A stretch of 64,000 bases of DNA. It comes from JAUZOB01 sp963692465 (GTDB lineage Bacteria > Bacteroidota > Bacteroidia > Bacteroidales > Prolixibacteraceae). The stretch is taken from the NCBI GenBank assembly GCA_963692465.1, contig OY829943.1, forward strand, positions 3,100,001 through 3,164,000, written 5' to 3'. Positions 1-8,821 of this stretch are shown piece after piece. The notes below the pieces were generated by a model. It was given only the letters and a program-made list of their open reading frames with translations, did no database searches and was not told the DNA's origin. The stretch's first letter is position 1, and each line of letters starts with the position of its first letter. The position numbers were made by a program, and so were the translations under genes.

Positions 1-1070
1 GAACTTACGTAAAGATATATAGACGGATCGTCGGAAATGGTTTTCTGCTCGAAGATGCAATCGAATTCCTCTTTATAGGATTTTGCAAAGAAGTAGTTAT
101 GAAGGTCTGTTTGGTCGAACTGATCATCTATTCCCCAGTAAAAGATAATAGCCGAAGACGAACGACGTGGATGACTAATGGATTCGGGTATGGGGTATTC
201 GATGAGCTGTTGTTTATAGAAGGAATAGATATCGGTGTCATTGACAACAACATCGTAAGCCAGTTCTTCTCCTTGCACCCGTATTCCCGATACATGGTCA
301 TCTCTTGTCATGACTTTTTCGACCGGAGTGTTCAGGTGTAGGTTTACGCCATGGCGTTGGGCTAATTCTGTTAGTGTTTTGACGATAGAATACATCCCTT
401 TCTCCGGATAATAGGTCCCGTGGTTGTATTCGATTGACGGGATGACTTTCAGCATTGCAGGTACCTGATAAGGGTTGGATCCGACATGTACGGCAAAATG
501 GTCGAATATCTGAACCAGATTTGGGGACTGGAAAGAGGACCGGTTTCGCTCGTGAAGTGACTTGTGGGCATCAAACTGGAAGAGGCGGAGAATCAAAGGA
601 ATATTTTCTATCTTCAGAAGACGGGTGATGTGTTGAAATGGACTGAAGATGAAAACTTTGGAGCAAATATCATAAAGTTTACCACTTTCTTTCAGATAGC
701 GGAACAGATGCTGGGGATCTTCGCCGAGCTTTTCGGATATTTCTTCAGCAAAGCGGTTTATATCGCTCCATGCATTGATAACGGTACCGTCTTCGAAGAA
801 ATAGCGGCAAGTATTTTCTAACTTTTGATAGTTGAAACACAATGATGCATTTTCTCCGCATAAAGTAAATAACTCGTCAACCAGTTCGGGCAAAGTGAAC
901 AGTGACGGGCCGGTATCGAAACGAAAACCATCGTTCCGGAATTCATAGATTTTGCCTCCTGTATAATTGTTTTTTTCATACAGGTCAACATCATAACCCA
1001 TTCGAACGAGGCGAATGGCAATTGCAATTCCTGCAATTCCGGAACCGATAATTGCAGCTTTTGGTCTCAT
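1..1070 (-). CDS. CrtI-family phytoene desaturase-like FAD oxidoreductase (3' end cut by window edge)
   Basis: The reverse strand is open from an ATG at 1068-1070 to the left edge, so the C-terminus is missing. The N-terminus reads MRPKAAIIGSGIAGIAIAIR, the GxGxxG dinucleotide-binding fold of FAD oxidoreductases, followed by an acidic end to the second strand (VDLYEKN) and the GG-K motif (TGGKIYEF) typical of carotenoid desaturases and related amine-oxidase-fold enzymes. Further on, FDTGPSLFTLPELVDELF matches the CrtI/CrtN pattern. These enzymes desaturate or isomerise polyprenoids at the membrane, or act on related lipids. No other carotenoid gene is visible, so the substrate is unknown. It is divergent from the WYL regulator and shares its intergenic region. 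Confidence 0.8.
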   Translation of the reverse strand, partial: MRPKAAIIGSGIAGIAIAIRLVRMGYDVDLYEKNNYTGGKIYEFRNDGFRFDTGPSLFTLPELVDELFTLCGENASLCFNYQKLENTCRYFFEDGTVINAWSDINRFAEEISEKLGEDPQHLFRYLKESGKLYDICSKVFIFSPFQHITRLLKIENIPLILRLFQFDAHKSLHERNRSSFQSPNLVQIFDHFAVHVGSNPYQVPAMLKVIPSIEYNHGTYYPEKGMYSIVKTLTELAQRHGVNLHLNTPVEKVMTRDDHVSGIRVQGEELAYDVVVNDTDIYSFYKQQLIEYPIPESISHPRRSSSAIIFYWGIDDQFDQTDLHNYFFAKSYKEEFDCIFEQKTISDDPSIYLYVS

Positions 1071-1154
1071 GATTTTAACGATTTTTAGCAAATATAACAT
1101 TATTCGGGATAGATTAATTAGAATATTCTATTCAATCATAATAGGGGTTCGTCT

Positions 1155-1198
1155 ACCCTTTACTTACCCTTCACTTACCCTTTCTTTACCCATAGGGT
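1155..1198. promoter_or_regulatory. Four ACCC half-sites at 11-bp spacing, ending in a palindrome
   Basis: ACCC starts at 1155, 1166, 1177 and 1188, exactly 11 bp (one helical turn) apart. The units are ACCCTTTACTT, ACCCTTCACTT and ACCCTTTCTTT, and the last merges into the inverted repeat ACCCATAGGGT (1188-1198). The cluster is in the divergent gap between the CrtI-like gene and the WYL-cas operon. Helically phased direct repeats suggest cooperative binding by a regulator. Which gene is controlled, and by what protein, is inference. Confidence 0.6.
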
Positions 1199-1301
1199 AA
1201 TTGAAAGGTAGGTTAACGGGAAGCTAGTTGTAGTTGGGTTTATTAAGAAAGTTTCGTGAAATTAATTTATGAAAAAGAGAACCATGAAAAGGATGGATGT
1301 G

Positions 1302-1309
1302 TACATTTG
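1302..1309 (+). promoter_or_regulatory. Candidate -7 box for the WYL-cas operon
   Basis: TACATTTG matches the Bacteroidetes -7 consensus TAnnTTTG and lies 61 nt before the regulator ATG. No TTG is present at the usual upstream distance, so the assignment is tentative. Confidence 0.4.
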
Positions 1310-1370
1310 GTAATATTCAATACATAAGGTTTAACAGCGATTGCATTCTTTCTATTTAAAACTAACTAAT

Positions 1371-2300
1371 ATGGATGATCATGCTAAGTTTAAACGATTG
1401 TTATCTATCTTATTATTACTGTGTAGCGGGAGGAATTATACCATTAGGGAAATAACCGAAAGTTTTAATATTTCGGAAAGAACGGTTCATCGGTATATCT
1501 CAACATTTAAAAATGCAGGGTTAATTGTTGAGGTGCATAACGGGTATTATAGCGTAAGAAGGGTTGGAAAGAAAATACAGGAGTTATCGGATCTTTTGCA
1601 TTTTTCGGAAGAAGAAGCGATGATATTGAATAAGGCTATAATGGCCATTGATGACGACAATGTCATGAAGGCTAATCTTATTCAGAAGTTGTATTCGATA
1701 TATGATTTTGATCGGGTTTCGGATGCGATTGTTAAACCAGATCAGTCGAAAAAAATTCATTTACTGTACGAGGCAATTAAAAATCGGAAACAAGTGCTGT
1801 TAAGGGCTTATCGCTCGGCACATGGGAAGATTGTACGGGATCGGATGGTTGAACCGTTTGATTTCACAACGAATTATCAGATGATTTGGGCTTTTGAGAT
1901 TGAGAGTAGGAAGAATAAGCAATTTAAGGTTGCGCGAATGACCGAGGTTCAGGAAATTGACAACTTATGGCAATTTGAGTCAGAACATAAGAAGATGCCA
2001 ATGGATCCTTTTCGGATTTCAGGAGAAAAGGTGATTCCTGTAAGTATTTATATGAGTTTGAGAGCTTATAGTTTGATGATTGAAGAGTACCCATTATCGG
2101 AAAGTTACATCCAAAAAATCAGTGATACGAAATACCTGTATGAAGGACCCGTGTGTGGTTTTGAGGGGATTGGGCGTTTTTGTCTCGGTCTTTGTGATGA
2201 GATTCGGATTCAATCTCCTGCCAGTTTGCAGATTTATATGGATAAAAAAATTAGAAATTTCTTGAAAGGAAAAGAAGTGTTGACGGAAGTTGGCATGTAA
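1371..2300 (+). CDS. WYL-domain transcriptional regulator
   Basis: About 310 aa. The N-terminal 65 residues form a winged helix-turn-helix (YTIREITESFNISERTVHRY). A WYL domain follows near the middle, with the RAYRS strand and the stretch MVEPFDFTTNYQMIWAFE. WYL regulators sense nucleic-acid or nucleotide ligands and commonly control CRISPR-cas and other defence genes. I chose the ATG at 1371 because the in-frame upstream start at 1341 is a TTG whose codons look non-conserved. It sits 40 nt ahead of cas6 on the same strand, so it probably regulates the cas operon, itself, or both. The target is inferred from context. Confidence 0.85.
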   Translation: MDDHAKFKRLLSILLLLCSGRNYTIREITESFNISERTVHRYISTFKNAGLIVEVHNGYYSVRRVGKKIQELSDLLHFSEEEAMILNKAIMAIDDDNVMKANLIQKLYSIYDFDRVSDAIVKPDQSKKIHLLYEAIKNRKQVLLRAYRSAHGKIVRDRMVEPFDFTTNYQMIWAFEIESRKNKQFKVARMTEVQEIDNLWQFESEHKKMPMDPFRISGEKVIPVSIYMSLRAYSLMIEEYPLSESYIQKISDTKYLYEGPVCGFEGIGRFCLGLCDEIRIQSPASLQIYMDKKIRNFLKGKEVLTEVGM

Positions 2301-2340
2301 TCATAGTAATATTGTGTAATACAAAACAAGCAAGAAGAGT

Positions 2341-2997
2341 ATGAGAATTTATTTAAAAATAAGTGGTTCTAACGAAGTGGTTTCATTCGATCATCAACCA
2401 TGGTTGGTTGGAACAATTCATAAGTGGCTCGGGCAAAATAAAGAGCATGGTAATATCTCGCTGTATTGCTTTTCGAGGTTAGAAGGAGGAGTTAAAGTCA
2501 ATGGTGGGTTGAAATTTGATAAAGGATGTTCATTCTTTTTTAGTGCTTATGACGTTGATCTCATTAAAAGATTGATTAATGGAATACAGTCAGATCCTTC
2601 AATGTTTAGTGGTTTAAGGGTAGAAGAGGTAATCATGCAGGAAGATCCTGATTTATCAGATAGGGAACTGTTTTATAATGCAAGTCCGGTTTTTATCAAA
2701 CGGAAAGTTGGTGATCAATACGATCATATTTTGTATGACGATCTTCGTGCATCGGAGTGTTTGAAAGAGACGCTTCAAAAGAAGATGTCTATCGCAGGTA
2801 TTTCTGATGATTCATTGGATATTTCTTTCGATACTTCTTATCTCCATGCAGGTACTAAAAAGATTAATTATAAAGGTGTTGAGAATAGAACAAGTTGGTG
2901 CCCGATAATAATAAAAGGGAAGGCAGAAACAAAATTGTTTGCATGGACTGTGGGTGTTGGAAATTCAACGGGGATTGGATTCGGAAGTATTAAATAG
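2341..2997 (+). CDS. cas6: CRISPR pre-crRNA endoribonuclease Cas6
   Basis: 218 aa. Cas6 cuts the repeat RNA of the long array transcript to make crRNAs and usually stays on the 3' hairpin. The protein has the two-ferredoxin-fold pattern, with His27 in the segment WLVGTIHKWLG as a plausible catalytic residue. It ends in the glycine-rich loop GVGNSTGIGFGSIK (about 205-218), the RNA-binding signature of the family. It is the first cas gene after the regulator and 27 nt before cas5. A dedicated Cas6 separates this locus from type I-C, where Cas5 does the processing. Assignment is from the G-loop, length and context. Confidence 0.88.
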   Translation: MRIYLKISGSNEVVSFDHQPWLVGTIHKWLGQNKEHGNISLYCFSRLEGGVKVNGGLKFDKGCSFFFSAYDVDLIKRLINGIQSDPSMFSGLRVEEVIMQEDPDLSDRELFYNASPVFIKRKVGDQYDHILYDDLRASECLKETLQKKMSIAGISDDSLDISFDTSYLHAGTKKINYKGVENRTSWCPIIIKGKAETKLFAWTVGVGNSTGIGFGSIK

Positions 2998-3024
2998 TTG
3001 ATATACTTGTGTTAAAGCGATAAA

Positions 3025-3594
3025 ATGATGTATGTGGTGAAATATTCAGGTCCATTTGGGTTTATAAAACCCTGGACTGCGGTAAGAGATAGTGAAACCT
3101 ATAGTCAGCAATTTTTGACTCCGTCAATTGTAGAGGGTATTGAAAAGAAATTATTTCCCGAGTTGCTTTCAGAAAAGGGCAAAATAAAAAAAATATTTCG
3201 TTATCGGTTGAATTATTGTGGCATTGATTCTCAGCAGGAAAGAACTTGGTCAAAAGGTGGGTTTGTTGCCAAGAATGAAAAAGGGATTTATAAAACAAAC
3301 ATGGGAATAATTAATCGAGGAGTACTTCTTTATCCTAATCTCTATTTGGCTTTTGGAAATAAATCGGATGCCAGTAGGGCTTTAACCCAAACGGTCTGCC
3401 TATGTAGAAATGAAGACTTGCTTTTTCCTGAGTCGCTTATAGAGATGGACGCAGAAGAGTTTGAACAAACAGAGGGTTTTGAATTATTGGCTTCTTCTGC
3501 CGATAATGGGTTTAAAGTAGGATATAATCGATTTGATAATTGTTCGGAGATGTTTGGAGAACTTAAAGTTATAGGAAACCCCATACGTAACTGA
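3025..3594 (+). CDS. cas5: Cascade subunit Cas5
   Basis: 189 aa. The N-terminus MMYVVKYSGPFGFIKPWTAVRDSETYSQQF is the Cas5 RAMP strand that caps the 5' handle of the crRNA in Cascade (quoted in two parts: MMYVVKYSGPFGFIKP and WTAVRDSETYSQQF). The rest is poorly conserved, as usual for Cas5. The gene lies between cas6 and cas3, only 4 nt before the cas3 start. It resembles the Porphyromonas-type (PGING) Cas5, but I recall this rather than having aligned it. It should have no catalytic role because Cas6 is present. Confidence 0.75.
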   Translation: MMYVVKYSGPFGFIKPWTAVRDSETYSQQFLTPSIVEGIEKKLFPELLSEKGKIKKIFRYRLNYCGIDSQQERTWSKGGFVAKNEKGIYKTNMGIINRGVLLYPNLYLAFGNKSDASRALTQTVCLCRNEDLLFPESLIEMDAEEFEQTEGFELLASSADNGFKVGYNRFDNCSEMFGELKVIGNPIRN

Positions 3595-3598
3595 CTCC

Positions 3599-5764
3599 AT
3601 GAAGAATCTTGATCAAATATTAGCTAAAAGTGTCAATTATGGCAGCATAAGTTTGCTTGATCATACCCAACAGGTTGCTCAAGCTATAGAAAACTTTGCA
3701 ATCCATTTTGATTTCCCTTTTGACGTGGAATTAGCCCGAAAAGGGGCTGCTCTACATGATTTGGGAAAAGCACATGATCATTTCCAAAATAAGATACAGA
3801 ACATTAATTCAAACTCTTTGGTTGAACAAAGGGAAAATAATTACATCCATAGACATGAACTTTCTTCATTGGCGTTTTTACCTGTATTCCCCAGGCAAGA
3901 ATGGAATGTTTTGATAGAGATGGTTGTCGCACACCATAAATCAATCATTAATGATCCAAGAGAGAGAGGAATTCTTGATTTAGATCAGAATAGTCGCTAC
4001 TGGATAAGTAATCACTTGAAGAATTGGGAAGAGTGGAGCCGATATGGTTTGCAAATCCTTGAAAAGTTTGGTTATCACAGTTCAGAAATAACAATTGATG
4101 ATGCAAAAAAGGCATTAGAATATGCAGTTGATTATTGTGAGTCGAAAAGGAGTGGTTGGTCGGCCTGGCGAGGGTTGCTGATGTCGGCAGATCATTTTGC
4201 TTCTGCTTTTTCGTCCAAAACAACTGATAATCTTAAGCATTTATTCGAGATCCCTGATTTGTCTTACTACAACAATCCATCCCGGCAAAGTTCAATTTAT
4301 CCGCTTTCGGTGATATCAACGAATGATATACGTCCACATACGATTGTTGTTGCCCCAACAGGTGCTGGTAAAACTGATTTTTTATTAAAGAGATGCAGAG
4401 GACGGATTTTTTATACTCTTCCATTTCAGGCTTCTATTAATGCAATGTGGGAAAGGATGAAAAGTACGATACCCAACAAGGATATTCGTCTTTTACATGC
4501 TACATCAAGGATTGTTGTTGGAAAGAATGTTGAGGAACAAATACTTCAACCATTAGTCGGTTCGGCTGTAAAGGTTCTTACACCTCATCAACTTGCTGCG
4601 ATTATTTTCGGAACATCCGGATTTGAAAGCGTAATGCTTGATTTAAAAGGTTGTGATGTCATTTTGGACGAGATTCATACCTATTCCGATTATTCCAAAT
4701 CGATGGTATTGGAAATTGTAAAGACGTTATTGAGACTTGAATGTCGTATCCATATAGGAACAGCCACCATGCCTTCTGTCCTTTACAATGAATTGCTCTC
4801 CCTGTTAGGAGGAAAAGAAATGGTTTATGAAGTAAAGCTTCCTGAACCGGTATTGGATTCTTTCAATCGTCATAAGATTTATAAGCTGGAAAGTGAAGAT
4901 GAAATACGTAAAATTCTGGCAAATGCATTTCAAAATAAAGAAAAAGTTCTGGTCATCTATAATACTATAAAACAGGCCCAAGAGGCTTTTAAATCTTTTG
5001 TTGAAGAATTTAAAGATGTTCCTATGATGCTTATTCATAGTCGATTTAGACGAGGTGATAGGGCTAAATTGGAAACTCGGTTAAAGAAAGAATTTAATGG
5101 TGATGGTAGTCAAAACTTTGGTGAAGGGTTCTGTCCGTGTTTAGTTGTTTCGACTCAAGTGGTAGAAGTTAGTCTTGATATCAGTTTTGACCGGATGATA
5201 ACACAGTGTGCTCCGCTTGATAGTCTTATTCAACGATTTGGAAGGGTAAACCGCAAAAGGAGTAAAGATACGATCGGGCGATATAAACCCATATATATTA
5301 TAGCTCCCCATGGTAATGTTCTTCCTTATAAAATGGATGTATTGAAAAGAAGTTTTGACCAATTACCTGATAATGGAGAAGTATTGCAGGAGCGAAGTTT
5401 ACAAGAAAAGATCGATAGTGTATACCCTACTATAGATGTCAAAGAAATAGATATACACTTGATTTATAAAAATGGCAGGTATTTATTACGGGAACTAACC
5501 AGTACCAAGGAGGCTGTTTTGGTAAAAGCTCTGGAGATTGATAGTGCGACCTGTATTCTGGCGTCAGATAGGGAACGATATCTAACTGCCGACTGGGAAG
5601 AACGAACTTATATGGAAATACCCATTAGCTGGAAAACAATTGCTCGTTATCAATCTGAATATGAGCAATTGGATGTTGGGGTAAATCCATTTGTTGTTCC
5701 GCAGAAACCGGAAGAGTATGAAGTGTATGGATTACAATTAGTTGAACAAGATAATTTTTTATAG
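3599..5764 (+). CDS. cas3: CRISPR nuclease-helicase Cas3 (HD + SF2 helicase)
   Basis: 721 aa. Cas3 is recruited by target-bound Cascade, then unwinds and degrades the foreign strand. The N-terminal HD nuclease domain shows His22 (LLDHTQQ), the HD pair His53-Asp54 (ALHDLGKAHDHF) and a later histidine pair (VVAHHKS, about 112-113). The helicase follows, with Walker A APTGAGKT (about 252-259), DEIH (about 357-360), the TAT motif of HIGTATMPS, and motif VI QRFGRVNRKR. All catalytic motifs are intact, so it should be functional. It overlaps neither neighbour; cas8 starts 3 nt downstream. A Cas3 placed between cas5 and cas8 is an uncommon gene order. Confidence 0.93.
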   Translation: MKNLDQILAKSVNYGSISLLDHTQQVAQAIENFAIHFDFPFDVELARKGAALHDLGKAHDHFQNKIQNINSNSLVEQRENNYIHRHELSSLAFLPVFPRQEWNVLIEMVVAHHKSIINDPRERGILDLDQNSRYWISNHLKNWEEWSRYGLQILEKFGYHSSEITIDDAKKALEYAVDYCESKRSGWSAWRGLLMSADHFASAFSSKTTDNLKHLFEIPDLSYYNNPSRQSSIYPLSVISTNDIRPHTIVVAPTGAGKTDFLLKRCRGRIFYTLPFQASINAMWERMKSTIPNKDIRLLHATSRIVVGKNVEEQILQPLVGSAVKVLTPHQLAAIIFGTSGFESVMLDLKGCDVILDEIHTYSDYSKSMVLEIVKTLLRLECRIHIGTATMPSVLYNELLSLLGGKEMVYEVKLPEPVLDSFNRHKIYKLESEDEIRKILANAFQNKEKVLVIYNTIKQAQEAFKSFVEEFKDVPMMLIHSRFRRGDRAKLETRLKKEFNGDGSQNFGEGFCPCLVVSTQVVEVSLDISFDRMITQCAPLDSLIQRFGRVNRKRSKDTIGRYKPIYIIAPHGNVLPYKMDVLKRSFDQLPDNGEVLQERSLQEKIDSVYPTIDVKEIDIHLIYKNGRYLLRELTSTKEAVLVKALEIDSATCILASDRERYLTADWEERTYMEIPISWKTIARYQSEYEQLDVGVNPFVVPQKPEEYEVYGLQLVEQDNFL

Positions 5765-5766
5765 CT

Positions 5767-7086
5767 ATGTATACGAGTTATATCGGTAAGAAATTCCTGA
5801 AATTTTACAATGAGCGTGAAGGCAAAAGCTTTTCGGCGGAGGAGTTTTTTGATCAAGAATTTTTTAGCCTCTTTTTTAATGATGAGAAGCATTTAATGCA
5901 TGTGGGCAACTCTCCTTTTTTTCAAAAGCCCAAAGAAGAGGATATTAGAAAATATGGGAGCAAATCATTAGCTCAATATAATAATTTGAAGGAGGCTGTT
6001 GAGAATGATCCTCCTAATATGTCCATTTTTGTTGGATCGGCGGCAAAAGAAATTGGAGGAACTACTTCCGGACAGGTTTCAAACATTGATGTTGCAATAG
6101 ATAAAGATGAGATGTATGCTTCCTGGATAGGAGAAGCTTTAGGAATTGGAGTTAGTGGGGGATTGGTGATGTTGATTGATGAACCGGAAGTATTATGGGC
6201 ATTATTTCTGGGATGGAAGTTTTACAGGCAATATCTTAATCAAACGCCCAATGTTAAGGATAAACAAATTGAGACGTGGAATGGTCAATGGCTTTGGCAT
6301 TGGAGTGGAACCTATTTTGATGAGAATAACCCCTATGATGGGCTCATTATTGAAACCTCAGAGGTGAAGGGGAATGTTGCTATTCCGACACAGCAATGGA
6401 TAAAGGTCGTATTCGGATTATCGCGAAAATTTCCGGGTAAGATTATTACAGCCTATTCTTATAATCTTTCACAAACAAACACAACATTGGGATTTATCAG
6501 TTTATACCTTCCGGAGGTTCATCGTATGTTTGAGTTGCGCGATAAAATATTCTTAGATGAAGGTATGACGGTCCTTTCTGATGACGATATTAATACTTTT
6601 TCAACTTTCTATACTTTCAAGAACGCGTGTAAAATAGGAACTATTGGGCTAAAAGCTATTGAACCTGCAAAATTAAGAGAATACATGCCTGTTGGTTCTG
6701 TCTTATATGCACAAGGGAAAGATTATAAATTCACAAATGAAGAATCATATACTAATTATAAACTATTTAAAATTTGGATTATAGCCATGCTTAATAAAAC
6801 TGAATTACTCAGCCTAGCTTCAGATGTAGCCAGAGCATTGTCGGATTTTGAGAAATCAGATGATAGAGGGAAGAAAGTCTTTTCGACCTTATCTCAAGAA
6901 GTACGGGAATCAAGTAACCTAAAAACATTCATTGATAAACTTACGGCAGTTTTAGATCAAGCGCCTTCTAATGCTGAAGTGTTTAATGCCGTTGTTGAAC
7001 AGGTTTTAAAAATGCCGGCAGACAATTTTCCTTTGTTTGCTACTCTTATTCGTTTTGAATATGCTTATCTAAAATCAAAAAAATAA
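5767..7086 (+). CDS. cas8: Cascade large subunit, Cas8 family
   Basis: 439 aa. By position (after cas3, before cas7) and size this is the large subunit that reads the PAM and recruits Cas3. Recognisable stretches are MYTSYIGKKFLKFYNEREGK at the start, GQVSNIDVAIDKDEMYASW, and a Trp-rich stretch around WNGQWLWHWSGTYFDEN. I see no catalytic motif. The gene order resembles the Cas8c-like large subunit (Csp2) of the P. gingivalis-type (PGING) I-B variant, but Cas8 families diverge so far that the exact subfamily needs a profile search. Confidence 0.72.
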   Translation: MYTSYIGKKFLKFYNEREGKSFSAEEFFDQEFFSLFFNDEKHLMHVGNSPFFQKPKEEDIRKYGSKSLAQYNNLKEAVENDPPNMSIFVGSAAKEIGGTTSGQVSNIDVAIDKDEMYASWIGEALGIGVSGGLVMLIDEPEVLWALFLGWKFYRQYLNQTPNVKDKQIETWNGQWLWHWSGTYFDENNPYDGLIIETSEVKGNVAIPTQQWIKVVFGLSRKFPGKIITAYSYNLSQTNTTLGFISLYLPEVHRMFELRDKIFLDEGMTVLSDDDINTFSTFYTFKNACKIGTIGLKAIEPAKLREYMPVGSVLYAQGKDYKFTNEESYTNYKLFKIWIIAMLNKTELLSLASDVARALSDFEKSDDRGKKVFSTLSQEVRESSNLKTFIDKLTAVLDQAPSNAEVFNAVVEQVLKMPADNFPLFATLIRFEYAYLKSKK

Positions 7087-7105
7087 TTATTAAAATATTT
7101 CTATT

Positions 7106-8191
7106 ATGAACAATTCACCATTTATTTATTTACGTGGACTTCGTCATGCAGAACATACTGTCTTTGGTGTAAATGACGGTCAGAAATATTACTATGATCC
7201 TCAGTTTGGAAAGAAAATAGCCTATTCGAGTGGGCAACAAGTTAAGCGGTCTATTATTGAAGCATTAGATATGCCTTTTGCTGCTATTACCTTTAATTGG
7301 GAAATAGACAAAAAAGAAAATAAAGCTAGTCAGAAAGAACCACATTCTCCTTGTGATCCTTCTTTTTCTGATCAATTATTAGGCGGATATATGAAAGCAG
7401 AAAGCGGAAATATGACAGTGAAAAGAAGAAGTCCATTGTCGATTTCAGCAATGCGGCCTCTTCACCCTTTGTTAGGAGGAATTGAATCTCCTACAGAAAA
7501 TTTGACGTTTGATCGAACCTCTTATCCTGAAAGGCATGAGGTAAAAGTATATTGGCTTGATAATAAAAAACGAGGGACTCAATTAAGTAAAGAGGAGTTA
7601 GATGATTGGTTATTGACAAACAAAAGGAATCTTCCCAGTAGGGCTTTTATTCAAGATCAGACTCGTGCTTCAGGTTTATTTGTTTATGATGTGGCCATTG
7701 ATCTGCGTACTTTGTTTTGTGTTTCAACCAATAAACTGGAACCAGAACTATTCCCTGAAATAGAAGAGAAACTTCGTAATGAAGGATGGATCGAAGGTGA
7801 AAATATTTTTGGACATTGTTTGATTTGTCCCAAGGGGAAACGGGATAAAATTATACCTGCCCTTGCAAAAGCGATTATTAATTGGCGAATTACTTCAAAT
7901 CAGGCTCGTACTTTCAGTCTGATGGAAACTGTTGTAGTGGCAATCAGTGACAATGCTAATCAGATTGCCTATGCGATTAGAGGTGATTTAAGAGACGATA
8001 CTGAAAGACTTCATGCTGTTCCCAAAATTGATGAAACAGTGAAAGCCGATTTATTTATTTCGCCAATTGCTTCGAGTTATGTAGTTGGAACCGTTGGTAG
8101 TGCGGATGCTCTTGAAAGGGCAGAACAAAAACTCATTCAGTTGATGACGGATTTTGATTATGAACATCAAATTGTTGAGCCTGCCAACTAA
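7106..8191 (+). CDS. cas7: Cascade backbone protein Cas7
   Basis: 361 aa. Cas7 forms the helical filament along the crRNA spacer. The N-terminus SPFIYLRGLRHAEHTVFGV and the conserved tract RRSPLSISAMRPLHPLLGG fit the Cas7 RAMP of this operon type. The region after it (DQTRASGLFVYDVAIDLRTLF) carries the fold's central strand. It begins 20 nt after cas8 and ends 42 nt before a strong terminator-like hairpin, so it closes the interference half of the locus. It lacks the NGDP signature of I-C Csd2. Confidence 0.78.
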   Translation: MNNSPFIYLRGLRHAEHTVFGVNDGQKYYYDPQFGKKIAYSSGQQVKRSIIEALDMPFAAITFNWEIDKKENKASQKEPHSPCDPSFSDQLLGGYMKAESGNMTVKRRSPLSISAMRPLHPLLGGIESPTENLTFDRTSYPERHEVKVYWLDNKKRGTQLSKEELDDWLLTNKRNLPSRAFIQDQTRASGLFVYDVAIDLRTLFCVSTNKLEPELFPEIEEKLRNEGWIEGENIFGHCLICPKGKRDKIIPALAKAIINWRITSNQARTFSLMETVVVAISDNANQIAYAIRGDLRDDTERLHAVPKIDETVKADLFISPIASSYVVGTVGSADALERAEQKLIQLMTDFDYEHQIVEPAN

Positions 8192-8232
8192 TTATAGATA
8201 AAGAGTATAAAACTCGTGCTTTTTTAGAGATT

Positions 8233-8281
8233 AAAAGATTCCCTATCCAGAATGCTATTCCTCTGGAATAGGGAATCTTTT
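8233..8281 (+). terminator. Terminator-like hairpin between cas7 and cas4
   Basis: AAAAGATTCCCTATCCAG (8233-8250) pairs with CTGGAATAGGGAATCTTTT (8263-8281) apart from one bulged T, and ends in a T-run. The stem is about 18 bp. It would stop or attenuate transcription from the interference genes before the adaptation genes. Confidence 0.75.
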
Positions 8282-8303
8282 CTGTAATGGGAAAACTGAA
8301 TCT

Positions 8304-8819
8304 ATGCAAATAACAGGAACACATTTTAATTACTTCAATGTTTGTCATCGGAAACTTTGGCTTTTTGCTAATGGAATTCAGATGGAGCATACTTCTGATC
8401 TGGTTGCCGAAGGAAAGCTCATTCATGAGACTTCTTATCCTCAGCGTTCGGAAAAATATGAGGAGGTGGCGATCGACGGAATCAAGATTGATTACTACGA
8501 TGCCAAAAATCGGGTCGTTCATGAAATAAAGAAGTCGGACAAAATTGATGAGGCACATACATGGCAAGTAAAATACTATATCTATGTGCTTGAACGTAAT
8601 GGGATAGACGGAGTAACGGGCGTTTTGGAATATCCAACATTGCGAAAGACCGACAAAGTGGAATTGACTGATGAGGATCGTCGACGAATTGGTGAAATAG
8701 AACAACAGATTTGTCAGATTGTAGAAAACGAACATTGTCCGGCTTGTATTCATAATCGGATCTGTAAAAAATGTTCATATTATGATTTTTGCTACGTGGA
8801 TGAAAACGAAGAGATGTAA
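8304..8819 (+). CDS. cas4: CRISPR adaptation nuclease Cas4
   Basis: 171 aa. Cas4 trims prespacers and sets PAM-correct orientation with Cas1-Cas2. It has the single N-terminal cysteine (Cys14 in NVCHRKLW) and the C-terminal Fe-S cysteines (Cys154, Cys157, Cys163 in NRICKKCSYYDFC), plus extra Cys145 and Cys148. The PD-(D/E)XK core is present as His41, Asp63 and Glu74-x-Lys76 (VVHEIKKSD). It starts just after the hairpin and ends 2 nt before cas1, so cas4-cas1 are tightly coupled. Confidence 0.92.
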   Translation: MQITGTHFNYFNVCHRKLWLFANGIQMEHTSDLVAEGKLIHETSYPQRSEKYEEVAIDGIKIDYYDAKNRVVHEIKKSDKIDEAHTWQVKYYIYVLERNGIDGVTGVLEYPTLRKTDKVELTDEDRRRIGEIEQQICQIVENEHCPACIHNRICKKCSYYDFCYVDENEEM

Positions 8820-8821
8820 AA

